A stretch of DNA of 64,000 nt from Branchiostoma floridae (GCF_000003815.2 NC_049981.1:8720377-8784376), one strand, 5' to 3'; counted from the first letter of the stretch, positions 22,090 through 35,260 are shown. Translations and numbers: made by a program. Notes: generated from the letters alone by a model not told the origin.

Positions 22090-23520
22090 AGATGCGTATA
22101 TTTTCAAGTGCGCATGATTTCCGCACGAAATTTTGTCAATACCCGGCCGAACGCCCAACAGTTGGAATTTATTTGGAATAAATTAAATTGTACGTCGAGC
22201 CAATATGGCGTTTGAATTTCGAATTCAGCGTTTCCATTTCGCATGAGGTGCGTATGATTGCATATAAAATGCGCAAGAGAATTTTCCGTGCTGCGAATAG
22301 CTGCGTATGAGGTGCGTATGTTGGGCGTTTTCCGGACGCACACAACGTCTACCAACCGCATGCCTTAAGCACCTGGTGCTAATTGCATTCCAGACGCATT
22401 TCCGGTGTGTCAGTGGAACAGTTTCTATTACATATACTTTTGTCTGCGAGCATTGTCAATAGAGCATTTTTGTTAGAGGAACACATTCTGTTTTTAGGCA
22501 GTACAAGTAGAACATTGATAAGTAAACAGTGGAGAGTTTTTTGTTTTAATTCATTTGCGAAGCAGTGAAGCAGTGACACGGTACTTTTACAGTAATGTGG
22601 GTCATGATTTACATTTAGAAATTATATGCACTGTCAAGATTGTGTTTGTTTTAACTTTGTCCTTAATGATTCCCTATATCATCTTAATATTTCAACTACT
22701 GTAAAAATCACACTCATACACACCGCAAAACGTATTCAAGATGTTTATCAAACACGTAAATCAAACAATTATGAAATCTTATGCCCTCTTTCAAAGTTGT
22801 AATATGTCTCTATTTTGCACCTTTATATCATTTGGTTCTACAAAGAAAAAAGTAGTATTATCAGCAAATAGAGTCAAATATCTGTTACACAAAATGACAC
22901 GTGTGTTACACAAATTGACCCAGTGCTTCAGCAGGTTCCTCTGCATCTTCCTTTCCCTGGAGGCTCTGTTGGGACCAGTTACATTCATGGTGTCCTGCAA
23001 GTTGTGACCATCTCTCCATGCCCCCGGTACAAATTCGCCGGTCCTGGCCTGAATCTGCCATCTTGAGATGATCGGTTTTGTCTGGACCTTCGTATTTATT
23101 CCAAATCTGGAGTGTGTGTCGATCACGCTATCAGTACGCGTAGTATGCGCAACCCGATCGCAGAACGTACGGTACTAAATCGTGATCTATGTGGGCATTC
23201 GTTATACGATCGTTCATGGTGCGTTTTGTCTGCGCTGTAAGTACGCTATGTACTCGCAATACCGCGATATCCGTACAGCGTATAAAGCGCAAACATATAG
23301 CGTCTTCATACCGCACTCGCCATCGTGGGACCACTGCATTGCGTATTCATGACGTTTAGGCAACCAAACTGCGTACAAACGATAGTTTTGTGCATGTCCA
23401 AAACTACCGGGCGTGCTGGGCGTATATTTTCGTTTCCCTGCGTACTTGAAACTATCTAAAAACGATTCAGATGCGTTTGAGGTGCGTCTTGTGCGTGCGG
23501 CCGCGTATGGAAGAAATTAC
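22090..23520. other. CpG-rich intergenic stretch with recurrent GCGTA words
   Basis: Two segments, about 22090-22400 and 23110-23520, are strikingly rich in CpG and in GCGTA/TACGC and TGCGTATG words compared with the flanks. No coding exon, promoter or RNA fold was recognised. Confidence 0.45.
22177..22182 (+). promoter_or_regulatory. Candidate poly(A) signal for the receptor
   Basis: First AATAAA downstream of the receptor stop codon, about 430 bases past it, in the same orientation. Position only; not otherwise supported. Confidence 0.35.
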
Positions 23521-24339
23521 TTTTAATTAGCCAAAATGTCAAAACGGAACTCGTGCGGCTTGAAAACATACGCTGGTGTGACCTCACCTGTAGAAAGTGA
23601 CTTGGGGGGAAGGGCTCAGTGGCCGCTTTTTTACACGCAGGAGAAGGTTTTGTTTGAGATTGGAAAGAGAAAAACAATAGCAACAGTGTAATATGTATCA
23701 ACACATATGATTCAGCGCAATGTGAACCAGGAATACTTGCCTGAGGATGTTGACAGACGGTCACCAAAACGTGGGTTGAACAAAACACCAGGTACAAAGG
23801 ATCTTGTTATTCAGACATACGAACCTGATAAGACTATTCACGGATATGGAATGGAGAATTTTCTCATGTGGAAAAACATTAAAGACAAACAGTCATTATC
23901 TTCCTACCAAGCCACCTGCGCCTTGTAATCTTACAACGATGGTATGATACAGTCAGCAATGACGCGGTGAAATACTAGCTTGTTTTGTCGACAGCTTTGT
24001 CGCTTTTGTCCCTTGCTTTGCAAGAATTCTCCATCGCAACAGAAAACAAGAGTCCGTAGAACACAACCCTCCGTAAGGTAATCATAGTGTTTCGTTGAAG
24101 GTTAGGATTTTTGATACACTGTTTGCGATGTAAATTGTCCTCTGAGCTGGTGTTGTTTGGCTACGATCAGATGTCAAGTGTATGTGCCGCACTACTTTCA
24201 AGACAGGTGTGTCATTCTAATATTTTCAATATTTTAGAAAACTGCCAAAAATTGCATGGATCAACAAAACCTAGGTGCCTTCCAACATGCTAAAATTCAT
24301 GGAAAGGATATAAGTTACAGCAAACGGATAAAAGCAGAC

Positions 24340-24880
24340 AAATACATTTGATTCTGATTTGCATGATTAGTGTTAAATCAATTACGTAGCAAAAACCATG
24401 CCATTGGTCAAACCATTCTTGAGTTATTCTCGCTCCTTTAAAATCTGAAACAAAATCGGGTCCTGCAGTTTCCAAAGCCACTAGAGAACACAAACCGCTA
24501 GGGGGTCCAAACTCACAGCACTTACTCTCTGTCCCAAGGGCTATCTACCACTCAAAAATCACGACCACAGCATGTTCAAACGAGATATGTCAAAAATTAA
24601 AGTTTTGCTGCAGTACCTTAGAAAGCCGCTAAGTGCAATTATAGAACATGACCTTCGTTTTCCTGATCCCTACCCACCTACCAAATGTCATCAGGATCCA
24701 TTCAAGGCTTCTCGAGTTATGCGTTCCGCAAACAAACGGACACACACACTCGACTCGCTACCGACCTGAAGAGCTACGCATACCATTTTCAAACTCGACC
24801 TTCCTTTTCCCACCCGTTACTCAAATACCAAACATCATTAAAATCCATACCCAGTTTCTCGAGTTATATGCTGTTGACCT
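24340..24880 (+). repeat. Interspersed repeat, GCTAGGGGG-type family, long copy
   Basis: Shows the family in order: ATTTGCATGATTAG, AACCGCTAGGGGGTCC, ACTTACTCTCTGTCCCA, ATCTACCACTCAAAA, GCAGTACCTTAGAAAGCCGC, GACCTTCGTTTTCCTGATCC, CCCACCTACCAAATGTCATC and CTCGAGTTATGC. A second, partial end follows at 24780-24870. Confidence 0.65.
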
Positions 24881-25131
24881 ACATAAAGGGACACATCTTC
24901 TTGCCATAACCGAAAGTATATAAGTTTAAGTGACTATGAGTTACAGATGCGAACACTCAAATCAAGACGACTACAATATCCCAGTAGGAGGTGAACCTTC
25001 TTTACGGAGGTAAAAAAAAATACATACAATCAATATCTGTCTATATTGTTCGAGAGCTACCGAACTCATTTATACAATACATATGTGATAACTGAGACGT
25101 ACACAGTAATATAGTTATATTTATAACTGAG

Positions 25132-25526
25132 TTAGCCATACGTGTACCTTGTTATATGTGAATTCTTTTGTCTTTTTATCTGTGGATGGCATACGTGATT
25201 TCTGCAAAAGAAATGTGGGCGTGCCAAAAAAAATTAAACCCTTCGTTATGAAATCTATGTGGTCAGGAAGGTTCTGCAAATGGCTTTGAGCTACATAATG
25301 GTAAACCAAACTATAACTTTATTTTTGGTCTTTCACATGGGCGACTTGTCTAAGCGTCGACAATGATTGCTTACTGTGACAGGAGAATACCTGTTCCATA
25401 ACAATTTTCATGGCATGTTTTGGCTCATTCTGTAGCTGCAGTATGGTAAGAACTTTATTTTGGGAAACGGACGAAAGTTGATGCGCGCGCGGATGGCATG
25501 CATATAATTTAACCGACGTGGCCTAA
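25132..25526. mobile_element. Inverted-repeat DNA element, TTAGGCCA family
   Basis: Left end TTAGCCATACGTG, right end ACGTGGCCTAA, with the sub-terminal GGATGGCAT motif in opposite orientation near each end. Internal GTCAGGAAGGTT and CAAAAAAAATTAAACC blocks are shared with the 63156 copy. Diverged. Confidence 0.55.
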
Positions 25527-25708
25527 TTATAACGTTTCATGTAAAGCACTGGTTAATCAAATCAGTTAGCGTTAAAAAGGATAAGAAGCTACTATTGAGA
25601 ATGAATGGAGTTATCTGCACATCCCTATCTGCCTTACATCTAAATGACACACGATATCTACTGTTTATCAAAAATGAAAGCTCAAATAGTCCTCTTCATG
25701 ACCTAGAA

Positions 25709-25996
25709 TTATGCCATGCTGATTAAGTTGTATGGGTGATTCTGGGGACCCTGAAATTCGCCTCATTATGAAAACAATAAAACGTAGTCAGGAAGGTTGA
25801 ACAATGACTAAACACTTTGAGTATGGTACTACCTTACAATAGATTCTTTTGTTAATTTTTTGTCACATTGTCTACTTTGACCTTGGAATTTACTTTGACA
25901 TACTATGATATTAGCTGTCGTTTTACGACATTGCTTTTTTAGAAACAAAAATCCATACAAATGCGGATGTCATCCATATGATAGAATCAACATTGT
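25709..25996. mobile_element. Inverted-repeat DNA element, TTAGGCCA family, short copy
   Basis: About 290 bp. Left part TATGCCATGCTGATTAAG then the GTATGGGTGATTCTGGGGAC variant, right part GCGGATGTCATCCATATGAT followed by AGAATCAACAT, with the shared AGTCAGGAAGGTTGAACA block between. Confidence 0.55.
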
Positions 25997-27204
25997 CGTA
26001 TTATCATTATTAGAATCACATTATGAAATGTAAAATAACAGTATCACTCTTGATATGATAGTCTAAAGGAAGTGACGTGTATTGATGTATGTATGTGTGT
26101 GTGTGTTTGTGTTCAATGGTTGAAAAACAGCATAGAAGTAAGATGTTTTTGAACTGTTACTGACTCATTTATGCAGCACTGTTCCAAGCAAACAGAAAGA
26201 GCACTGTTGCTGTCAAAAGTAGTCTGCGCTTTCAAATACTTTTGTGATTTGTGTGTGTAGCAAAGTCTTGTGTAAGCAACTGTGTTATTGCATTTTTCAT
26301 GATGTACCTTAACAGAGTCTTGTGTACATAGAAATGTCATTGTATTTTCGATACAATATCTTGACAGAGATCTAGAACTGTAGCTAGGTGGAGAGTACAC
26401 ACCCTTCCCAGTCCACGGAAAGGGAAGGCGGATTTCGAGGTGGAAATGTGTCAGAGTAGAGATTGCGATGTGGCAGGATCGTCGACTCTAGAAGTAGAGA
26501 TGGCGATCAGCTCTCTGTCAGGATGGCGCAACCAGGATGCAAGGAATGTTATAGGCTGGTGTATTTAGCATGGTTCCTGAGTTTCAAGTTCATTGCTTAA
26601 GTGACGTGAATCAAAGTTGTCTCTTGATTCTGGAAGTTTGTATTTTTGTGAATCTTGCCACAAGATGTAATTTGCACATTTAAACACCATAGAGAATATA
26701 TAACTATGTGATTGTTACTTACCCAGAGACTGTGACTGGCATATTTCTGAGCAAACACTTCAACTATGCGTCTTAGTATAGAGGACCGGAAGCAATCATG
26801 CTGCAATGTCTTGGGGCTCGGAATAAACAGGTACGGTCTAAATTTTGCAGAGTTGGTCCACAGTTGCTCTGTTTACATGTTGTAGCTGTTGACAGGCCCA
26901 TTTCCCACTTGACGGTGATCGCTGAACGACGCTGAGTGACAGTTAGGCCTGTGTGATTCACATCAGTGTAGAACAATAGTCGGTGCAGACACACACTGCA
27001 GCTTGTGTTTTTACATACGGTGCACGAGCTAGGGGTGATAAATACGGTCCGCACCTCAAACAGCAATAAGGTGCACAACTCTAATTTCATAACTATCATG
27101 TATACCCTTACTCCCTCATCACCTCAAGGAAAAGCGGCCTGCAGGATTTGATCTTCTCATGAATAAATAAAGGTTCAAACTAAATACAGCCTTATATAAA
27201 TGTT

Positions 27205-27460
27205 TAACAACGTTCAAATCATGGCGATCATTACTTTGCAGGCGACACCCAGTAACGTTTGTTAAGGAAGACGGGAAAAGGCATGGACAATTTAGCGGTG
27301 ACCCAAAGTGTGGGGGTCAACTTGCTGTGCTGAAAGTCAGATAACCACTTCCCTCCAGTTGTAATACGAAGGGAACCTCCAACAAACATCTTGATAATGT
27401 CTTTGAAGATTTCATGGCATGAGAAACTCGGCACACAGGTCTGATCACACTCGCCGCTTA
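27205..27460 (-). mobile_element. Mariner-like MITE fragment
   Basis: In reverse complement this carries TACTGGGTGTCGCCTGCAAAGTAATGATC-type sequence (given here in outline) and the AGTTTCTCATGCCAT and GTGTGATCAGAC blocks of the elements at 7691 and 46320. Both ends are missing. Confidence 0.5.
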
Positions 27461-28439
27461 CTTATTTTAACATTAAAATGTTTAAAGGACGTGGAATGTA
27501 AAGTAAGCGCCACGATGATTTAGTAGACATTGATAAAAGACCTCATACTTTATTGATATGCCTCTAAAATTGCGTTGTGCACCTTATTGTTGGGCGAGAC
27601 AAACCTGAGTTTCCAGTCATACATCCTTTCAGCATTTCACAGTGAAATGCACAGGAATATGTAAGTGGCTTTGAACATTCCATGATATGTAACGGGGGCC
27701 GCCCTAAGATGTTATGCTTTTTTACGCACTCGAACTCATGGCGCTGCATCATCTAAAGACCATACTTTGATAAGTAATGCATTCATATGGTTCATGAACC
27801 CTTCATCCTCCGCGTTACAACTGGCAAACACCGAGGACGTTATCGTGAATATAACTTCCGATTTTGAGCTGCGTTAAACAGTGCGCCCTAACTTGGCACG
27901 CTTTTGTAAATTGTTTTCTTCGTATGCTGGTCACCAATTTAGATAAACATGTATAAACATTCTAATTTACTGATATATTAGCTTTCTTTTGACACTAGAA
28001 TTGTGATTGTGTGTGCTTCTTGTCTCCCGTGAGGAGGGCTGAGTCTATCACAATCCAGGTCGTGTCTTCATGGAAAATGGGCGAAATGCACTTAATGCGG
28101 TGGCCCGACCAACAAAATCATTACGAAAAACGACAACGCCAAAATCACAAAAAAAACTCAGTGTACGTATTGGGAAACATATTCGACATCACTCTGTGAA
28201 GTTTCATTCGTATAGACGGTACGAATCATTTGTCAGAGTAAGAAATCTTTTGGGCGTTCGCTCGTCTGCCACCTGCGAGGCCACGATCCCTGGGGAAAAC
28301 AACGGCGGTGATGCTTATGTTGATTTTTCTATGGCCGATCTTCTACTCAACAGACATTTGAAGACCAATATTTGTAGTGTTTACCTGCATGTATGCAGGT
28401 ATGGTTTTGATGCTGGTGGGAACTTTTCGGTAGCCGGGG

Positions 28440-28909
28440 ATGTAGGGCGCTGTATCTCGTGAACGGATGGTGCGAGCACGACGATTTTTGGTACGTGGGT
28501 TGGGGATGGTAGCCTGACACTCAGGTGTGATTTTGGGCCTCCTGGCGCTTGACCTTGACATTGAAGGTGGCATTTTTTGTGTTTTGGGGGCACTTTTGGC
28601 GCTGTGTGTCCGGAACGATACGCGCGATTGCGACGATTTTTGGTGCATGGGTGGGGGGTTGTTGCCTGTTGCCTAGGATTGACTTTGGGCCTTGTCGCGT
28701 TTGAACTTGACCCGGCAGGTCGAATTTTGTGTCCGGGAGGGGTGTTTCCGGAGTTATATCTTCTGAACGGCTGGTGCTGGCGCGATGATATTTGGCACAT
28801 GTGTCGGCGGTGGCTGAATAATGCTCAATTTTGATTTTGGCGCCCTTGGTGCTTGAACTTGACATTTTAGGTTACCTTTTGTGCGGGCACGGGGCGTGCG
28901 CTGTATCTC
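28440..28909. repeat. Degenerate tandem array, about 150 bp period, cut by gap
   Basis: The block 'TGAACGGATGGTGCGAGCACGACGATTTTTGG' (long form not quoted elsewhere) recurs in diverged form at about 28456, 28608 and 28757, each followed by a TTGGGCCT and TTGAACTTGACATT-like segment. A fourth unit begins at 28900 and enters the N run. Frames on either strand stay open by chance of composition. Confidence 0.75.
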
Positions 28910-29335
28910 NNNNNNNNNNNNNNNNNNNNNNNNNNNNNNNNNNNNNNNNNNNNNNNNNNNNNNNNNNNNNNNNNNNNNNNNNNNNNNNNNNNNNNNNNNN
29001 NNNNNNNNNNNNNNNNNNNNNNNNNNNNNNNNNNNNNNNNNNNNNNNNNNNNNNNNNNNNNNNNNNNNNNNNNNNNNNNNNNNNNNNNNNNNNNNNNNNN
29101 NNNNNNNNNNNNNNNNNNNNNNNNNNNNNNNNNNNNNNNNNNNNNNNNNNNNNNNNNNNNNNNNNNNNNNNNNNNNNNNNNNNNNNNNNNNNNNNNNNNN
29201 NNNNNNNNNNNNNNNNNNNNNNNNNNNNNNNNNNNNNNNNNNNNNNNNNNNNNNNNNNNNNNNNNNNNNNNNNNNNNNNNNNNNNNNNNNNNNNNNNNNN
29301 NNNNNNNNNNNNNNNNNNNNNNNNNNNNNNNNNNN
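28910..29335. other. Assembly gap (run of N)
   Basis: 426 undetermined bases interrupting a tandem array, so the true array length is unknown. Confidence 0.99.
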
Positions 29336-31413
29336 AATTTTCTATGTGGAGGAGACTGTATAGAGTGTGGGCATAAGAGAAAGGTATGTGTATGATTTGT
29401 CCTGTGTTTCTTTTTGTTTCTTTGGTAATGCCATTTCCATACTGTATACATGTAATTTGTTGTTTTGGGCTAGTCATATTCGCTTGGTTTTTGTGCCTGC
29501 TTAATCTATGGTACAGGCAGGGTTAAGTGGTGGAGGCTTAGCTTTGTTCTGTTTTAAATTCAGTATCGTTTGTTGCATTTTGTCGCGGCAAATATATGAT
29601 GAAATTCCCCTTCTAAGCAACTGCTCATTGGTTTGCGGGGATGTTTGCTGGGTGTTTGCTTTGACTACAACAGCTTCTGAACTTTTCAAAGCTTCCATTG
29701 CCAGCAGCTTGCCATCTATAAATGGGATTGACAAGGACATTTTTCATAGTAAATTATGCTGTTAAATTTGGCTTAGATACTACAGGAGATTTAGGTTTGG
29801 GTTGGATGGATTGAATGAAAATATCATACCACCCTGGGGACTAACTGTTGCTGCTGCATGGGGGCTACCACTATTCATGTTGTCTAATGTCTATGGAACT
29901 ACAGATAAAAGTATCATTGGTCAAATTATGCGAGTAACATTCCGATGTCAAGTGAATAACACCCCAGAAATAAATCTTTAATGAATATCATTGGAAGAAC
30001 ACAAACCAAGGAGACTTAGCAGCTGCATTAGGTAAGTACATTGAAATAGGAAGATATTAGTATATCATGTGACAGAGTAACTACATGTGCATGGGCCATC
30101 TGAGACAAAAAAAGGTAGCGTCTCAACAACTTCAAAGTACTGTGGTTGGTTACATACTTAAGAAATCCAAAATAAGTAATGTTCATCCCTGTCCAAACTT
30201 ACAAATTCAGAAAATGGAATTTCAGAGTCAGACTTTTGCATGGTGCACAACCAACACAGTAAAAAGCTCATTTTTCCAACCACGTACCACAGACAAAAAG
30301 GCAAAAATACACAATAGGTCTACAGAAACCCAATACATTTCATGCAGGCCTGAGGTCTACGAACTCTTGTTTGTGAAGCTTTATTTCTCATGTGTATGAT
30401 AATTGTGTGGCTGTTTTGTACAGGTTGTATATTTAGGGACATGAGCCACCTAATCATCATAGTCAGTGGCAACGAACATCGCATACTTATGCATAATAAG
30501 ATCAGCAAAAAATCCGTGCCATCTTAGGGCAGAAAGCATCTTAGGGCGGCCCCCTTTATGGTGTATGTATTCTGAGACTCATATTATGAGCAGTTCTCTA
30601 TTTGGGTGAGATTACTGTGTGTTTGAGATGAACAGAGAGTTTGAAAAAGTCAACACAAACGGATGTGGCGATGACAAATAAATATCATATGTGATATTGT
30701 TGTCTAGATATTCTGTCCATCTAATCACTTCACAGTGTAGAATTAAATAAGAATTTATATTTAGGTCCAGCTGAATTGTAATTTCCAATACAAAAATTGG
30801 ACTTGCACAATTTTCAACTCCAGTCTTACTCCATTCTTGTCAAGGAATGGGCAAAAAACATCTACATCAGGGCTTTACAACCATCCCTAGCATCAGAGCT
30901 AGGGGGTGCCATAGACCTCCTGCAACACTCACCGACTCACGCGTTCTATCTGCATATGTGACAGAAGCAGTGGATTGCTTATTCCTTGACACATATATAT
31001 AGAGAGAGATATATACATATATAACGTTACATATATATTGGAGTTTGAGCGTCGAAAATTTCAGTACGTCCAATTTTTCTGTTAATGATTCTACAACTTA
31101 TGTTCCATTAATGTACCCTTTCCCCATTAACGGATACACTTATCTGTCTGTTTCTATTATTATCATTATATCTCGATGTTCTATTTAAGTTTTTGGTTCG
31201 ATGGCGGCTCCAACATAAATTGACCTAACTTGAGTGCGCCCGCACATCTTGTCTCCATGGACGTTTGTTTATGTATAAATCATAATCTTAATCATAATCA
31301 GAGGATGACTAATGATGATGATGATGATATGAAATGGGACAATTACTACATTTGTGTATCCTCAGTAGGGTTGTACTGAATTACACCCTACGTCTTTCGC
31401 TTGAGAGCATGCA

Positions 31414-31550
31414 NNNNNNNNNNNNNNNNNNNNNNNNNNNNNNNNNNNNNNNNNNNNNNNNNNNNNNNNNNNNNNNNNNNNNNNNNNNNNNNNNNNNNNN
31501 NNNNNNNNNNNNNNNNNNNNNNNNNNNNNNNNNNNNNNNNNNNNNNNNNN
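31414..31550. other. Assembly gap (run of N)
   Basis: 137 undetermined bases. Flanks are unique-looking sequence with no recognised gene. Confidence 0.99.
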
Positions 31551-31739
31551 CTCGAGAGAAATCAGCAGCCCAAGTGCGACTGTACTGTAATGAATTAAAA
31601 GATGAGTTTATATATCTATTTCTTTTCACCAGTTGAACCGAAATCTGTCTCTGGTATTTGCTTATAACATGTAGATGACTTACAGGATTCTTTATTATGG
31701 CCTCTGCAAAAGATTCCGCAGTAAAGAAAGCCGTAGTTT

Positions 31740-31980
31740 GGGATGCATAGACTGGACAAAATCTGGCATCCTGATGTCATCAATGCACTCAGGGTGCAAG
31801 TTTCCTGCGCCATCATTGATCCACTTCTACCATTGACTACCCGTCTGGAGAAGACACTTGATGGTACATACACTTCACTTCTGCACAGGGCACGAAATAT
31901 TGACGGGAAAGAACATGCATCCAACAAGACCATCTATGATAATAGTAAAGGAATTAAAAATGAGAGGCCCTAATAAACTG
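31740..31980 (+). pseudogene. Reverse transcriptase C-terminal scrap
   Basis: The plus frame reads LLPLTTRLEKTLDGTYTSLL followed by HRARN, equivalent to the 'T-RLEK-LDGTYTRLLR' segment in the C-terminal part of non-LTR elements and to the fragment at 14315-14644. Only about 40 codons are recognisable. Confidence 0.6.
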
Positions 31981-32194
31981 CAGAATATTTTAAAGACCGC
32001 TGACGAGAGCCCGTTAATTCCTGGAGCCTTGTTGTTATTCTAATGTTACTCTAATGCACATTCACATTCTTTCTCTTTTCTTCTCATCACTTTCTCCTCA
32101 TCACTTAGGTTGTAATCTAATTCTATATCTGACAAGTATTTCTCCACATGTTCATGGTTATTGTTTTCTCGTCCAAACAAGTCTTTCATTTCAT

Positions 32195-32540
32195 ATTTCA
32201 TTCCCTCCGTGAAACGGAGGGTTTGTTTTCACTGCTGTTTATATGTCAGGGAGACGTTTGTCAGCATGATAACTAGAGAAGACATGGATGGATTGTTTTC
32301 ATATTTGGTATGTGGGTAGGGTTGGACATGACAAAGAAATGGTAGGAATTACGGTACGGCATGATGCTCTAAGGTACGCTGTTAAGGTACTGTAGCAGAA
32401 CTTCCGGCTTAGTTATTCTTTGTTTGGGACTTGTTTGGGTGATAAATTTTCAGTGGTATGTAGCTGTGTAGAGCCTTAGTAAGGTGCGTAAGTTTTGGCC
32501 CCCTAGCGGTTTCTCAGGGGCGGTGAAGGTAAATTTTGTG
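32195..32540 (-). repeat. Interspersed repeat, GCTAGGGGG-type family
   Basis: In reverse orientation: CCGCTAGGGGGCCAAAACTT, AAGGCTCTACACAGC, 'GGAAGTTCTGCTACAGTACC' and a CCTACCCACATACCAAATAT block, then CTTCTCTAGTTATC and AAACCCTCCGTTTCACGGAG. The last hairpin-like CCTCC..GGAGG piece also occurs at 47720-47745. Confidence 0.6.
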
Positions 32541-32710
32541 TTTTGAGAAGCAATAATGCAAACAGGGGTCGATAGATCGTAATGACTCTAGGTATGCAGA
32601 TAGCTTATGTAATGATATACGTAATTGTATGCTTGTTATGCAAAATAGGTAGGTTATTTGCATAATGAATTTGTTACGTGTAGAATGTTCTTACATTGCA
32701 TGTCTGTGAA

Positions 32711-32746
32711 CAGCTCACTCTGATAACGCCCGGACAGAGTGAGCTG
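32711..32746. repeat. 12 bp perfect stem-loop
   Basis: CAGCTCACTCTG at 32711-32722 pairs exactly with CAGAGTGAGCTG at 32735-32746, loop of 12 bases, 30 bases before an assembly gap. Confidence 0.7.
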
Positions 32747-32776
32747 ATATTGGTATGTGGGTAGGTTTTTAGAGGA

Positions 32777-32927
32777 NNNNNNNNNNNNNNNNNNNNNNNN
32801 NNNNNNNNNNNNNNNNNNNNNNNNNNNNNNNNNNNNNNNNNNNNNNNNNNNNNNNNNNNNNNNNNNNNNNNNNNNNNNNNNNNNNNNNNNNNNNNNNNNN
32901 NNNNNNNNNNNNNNNNNNNNNNNNNNN
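32777..32927. other. Assembly gap (run of N)
   Basis: 151 undetermined bases, adjoining a repeat copy and a strong stem-loop. Confidence 0.99.
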
Positions 32928-34285
32928 AAGTGCTAGTAAGAAGATTGACAAGAAGTGACACCAAAGGTTGTAGTTGCTGCAAAAGAGGTCAACACGACTA
33001 TATACAGGACGATAAGATTACAAGAAAATTGTTTATAGGGATAGTACATTATACATGATGGGGTGTACATGTTATGTACACATAATATTCAATAATCTGT
33101 TGCGGAGCCAGGTAGCAATGTTCATACTTCATATCTTTAAATGTTTCTTTTTTCAGTTAGAAATGTAATACATTTGACTGTCCTGTCACAATTTTCTTGC
33201 ATGTTTTACTTAAAAATGAGTTATTTGGGGATACATTTTTGGCTCCTGTGCCCTTGTATCAAAACCAAATGACCTGGAATTTTGTATAGAGGTGTGTAGA
33301 GTACATGCCCACAGTACTTCATTTTTCACTCCTGGCATGCATTACGTAAAATTGTTGACTTTTGGGAATTTTGCCATCTTTAGACTAAAAATATATATTA
33401 TTGGTGCCTTTGTATTAAAACAAAATGAATTTTGTATGTATACAGTATGTGGCCACAGGACTCCATTCACACTTATGGTGTACATAATTTAAAATTTGTT
33501 AGATTTGGATTAAACTGGGTAACAAAACACTGTATCAATAAGAACTAAGTAATTTATACAGACAGATGTGTTCCAACACGGAAGATTCATTAAGCCACAA
33601 AATTTATTGATTAAGTTACACGACACAAGGGATTTCCTGGCTCAATACAACAATCTCTGTAATGCTATACACAAACAATAGAACACTACCGGGTCAGTAT
33701 GGGGATCCATACATAGATGCCGAATTTCAACCAAAACAGCTCGGAATTTTGAAGACCACATTTATTCTTTTAGACAAACTTACATCTTAGACTCTATAAA
33801 ACAAGGTAAAAACACCAGATGCAGGTCAGTTTCGCCGGACAGGTGTCGAAGTGAACCCTTACCCGGCCCGGCCCACAAACTGGGACGTCAACATGATGAT
33901 AATGTTAATGAACATCATCTTCGGACCACATGATGTCTGTCTACTATGTGCACATTATCATGAAAACGCACCAAGACACACTGTCGCAAACAAAACATAC
34001 AAACACACACTTTCAAGGAGGTGATTTATCAATGTTTTCCGAGCTGTTGGGGACCTGTCTGTATAGGAACGATGTTCCAGAACAAGATAAACGTACCGTT
34101 GTAGTTCTTTCTTGCCACGTGACTAGTAACCTGGTAACCAGGAACATAAGTGCAGAAACAATCTACCATATCGCTTTTTGTTAACTATATGCTTAAAACT
34201 TTGCTTTATCTCACCTAAAATGTGGAATAGCAATCGTGGAGACATATAATCTTATATAGTCGACACCTGATAACAAACGGAAAAT

Positions 34286-34378
34286 ATGGCGGCTGAACCG
34301 AGCCATTTCGCTTTTGAGTTAGAGGATGAGGAAGAAGAGACAAAAAGGTGTGACCATCGCTTCCAGCAAATCATAAAG
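34286..34378 (+). CDS. CATSPER3: CATSPER3 exon 1
   Basis: ATG in a good context (AATATGG). 31 codons, phase 0, donor AAG|GTAGAC. Encodes the short cytosolic N-terminus with an acidic run ELEDEEEETK. The next in-frame Met is not until S1, so this start is preferred. Confidence 0.85.
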
Positions 34379-35260
34379 GTAGACCGACTCCTATTACTGT
34401 ATATTGTACATGTGGTAATGTGCTTAAAATGTATTTTGACACCATGTAGCTTTATGCGTATATGTGTGCAGGACTGGGGTACTGATGCCCATATTCCGCA
34501 CATGGAGTGACCCGTCCATGATTCTGTTTCCTTTTAGTTTGTCTCAGTATCTCTTTCTCTCTCTGTGTCCCTCTTTCGTTCTATTACTCTGTCTCGCGCT
34601 CCCTGGCTTTCTCTTTTTCGTCACCTTTTCTTTCTTACTTTCTCTCTCACCCTCTTACGTTACGTATGGTGTTGAATGTGGTAACCTACGCGTAGTCAAC
34701 TCTGTCGGTAGAGCGTTTTCGTACAATATGTTCAATAGATGACATTATTCGATGATTGCCGGTAATATGCGGCATGGTGGCTTTCTATCCATGCGTTTTT
34801 CTGTATACATGTAGCTAAAACAACGTTGACATAACACTTGAGGCCAGTTTTCGGGTCAGCAACTACATCATTCTTGTTTACATTATCACCAAGTTCTAAA
34901 AGAATATTGGAACTGCTCCTATTGTCCAGAAAATCACAGAGTCGGGCTGGTTCAACGGTTTCATCATGTTCGTGATCTTCCTGAACGCGGTCTTCATGGC
35001 ACTGGAGACCAGTGAGATGAAGGTGACCCACCGCACAATGCTGGAGACTATGGATAATATATTCCTCAGCATCTACAGTGTTGAGATGGTGCTCAAGGTA
35101 CGAACATTGGTCAGGTAACTAAGAAAAATGAGAAAAATAGAAAGGTAATATTTGCGGTGTAACAAAGTACTACTATGCTTATTCTTTCTTCACGGTACAC
35201 ACACACCACAGACACATACAGACAGACACACGCCTACACATACACACAAACACACATACA

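Larger units (their letters stand above)
21744..34285. other. Intergenic region between the receptor and CATSPER3
   Basis: About 12.5 kb with no exon I can support. It contains interspersed repeats, a CpG-rich stretch (22090-23520), inverted-repeat elements, a degenerate tandem array cut by a gap, and a reverse transcriptase scrap near 31740-31980. Stretches 23530-24300, 26000-27200, 29340-30700 and 32930-34285 hold nothing I can name. Confidence 0.55.

Noticed and set aside
23130-23334. CpG-rich segment as a bidirectional promoter
   Set aside because: No first exon on either side could be recognised, so a promoter call is not supported.
28070-28462. 130-codon plus frame just before the 150 bp tandem array
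   Set aside because: Low-complexity basic start and entry into the tandem repeat; no domain or splice support.
29501-29740. 79-codon minus frame overlapping an 85-codon plus frame
   Set aside because: Neither strand shows a recognisable motif or splice signals; overlapping frames of similar length suggest chance.
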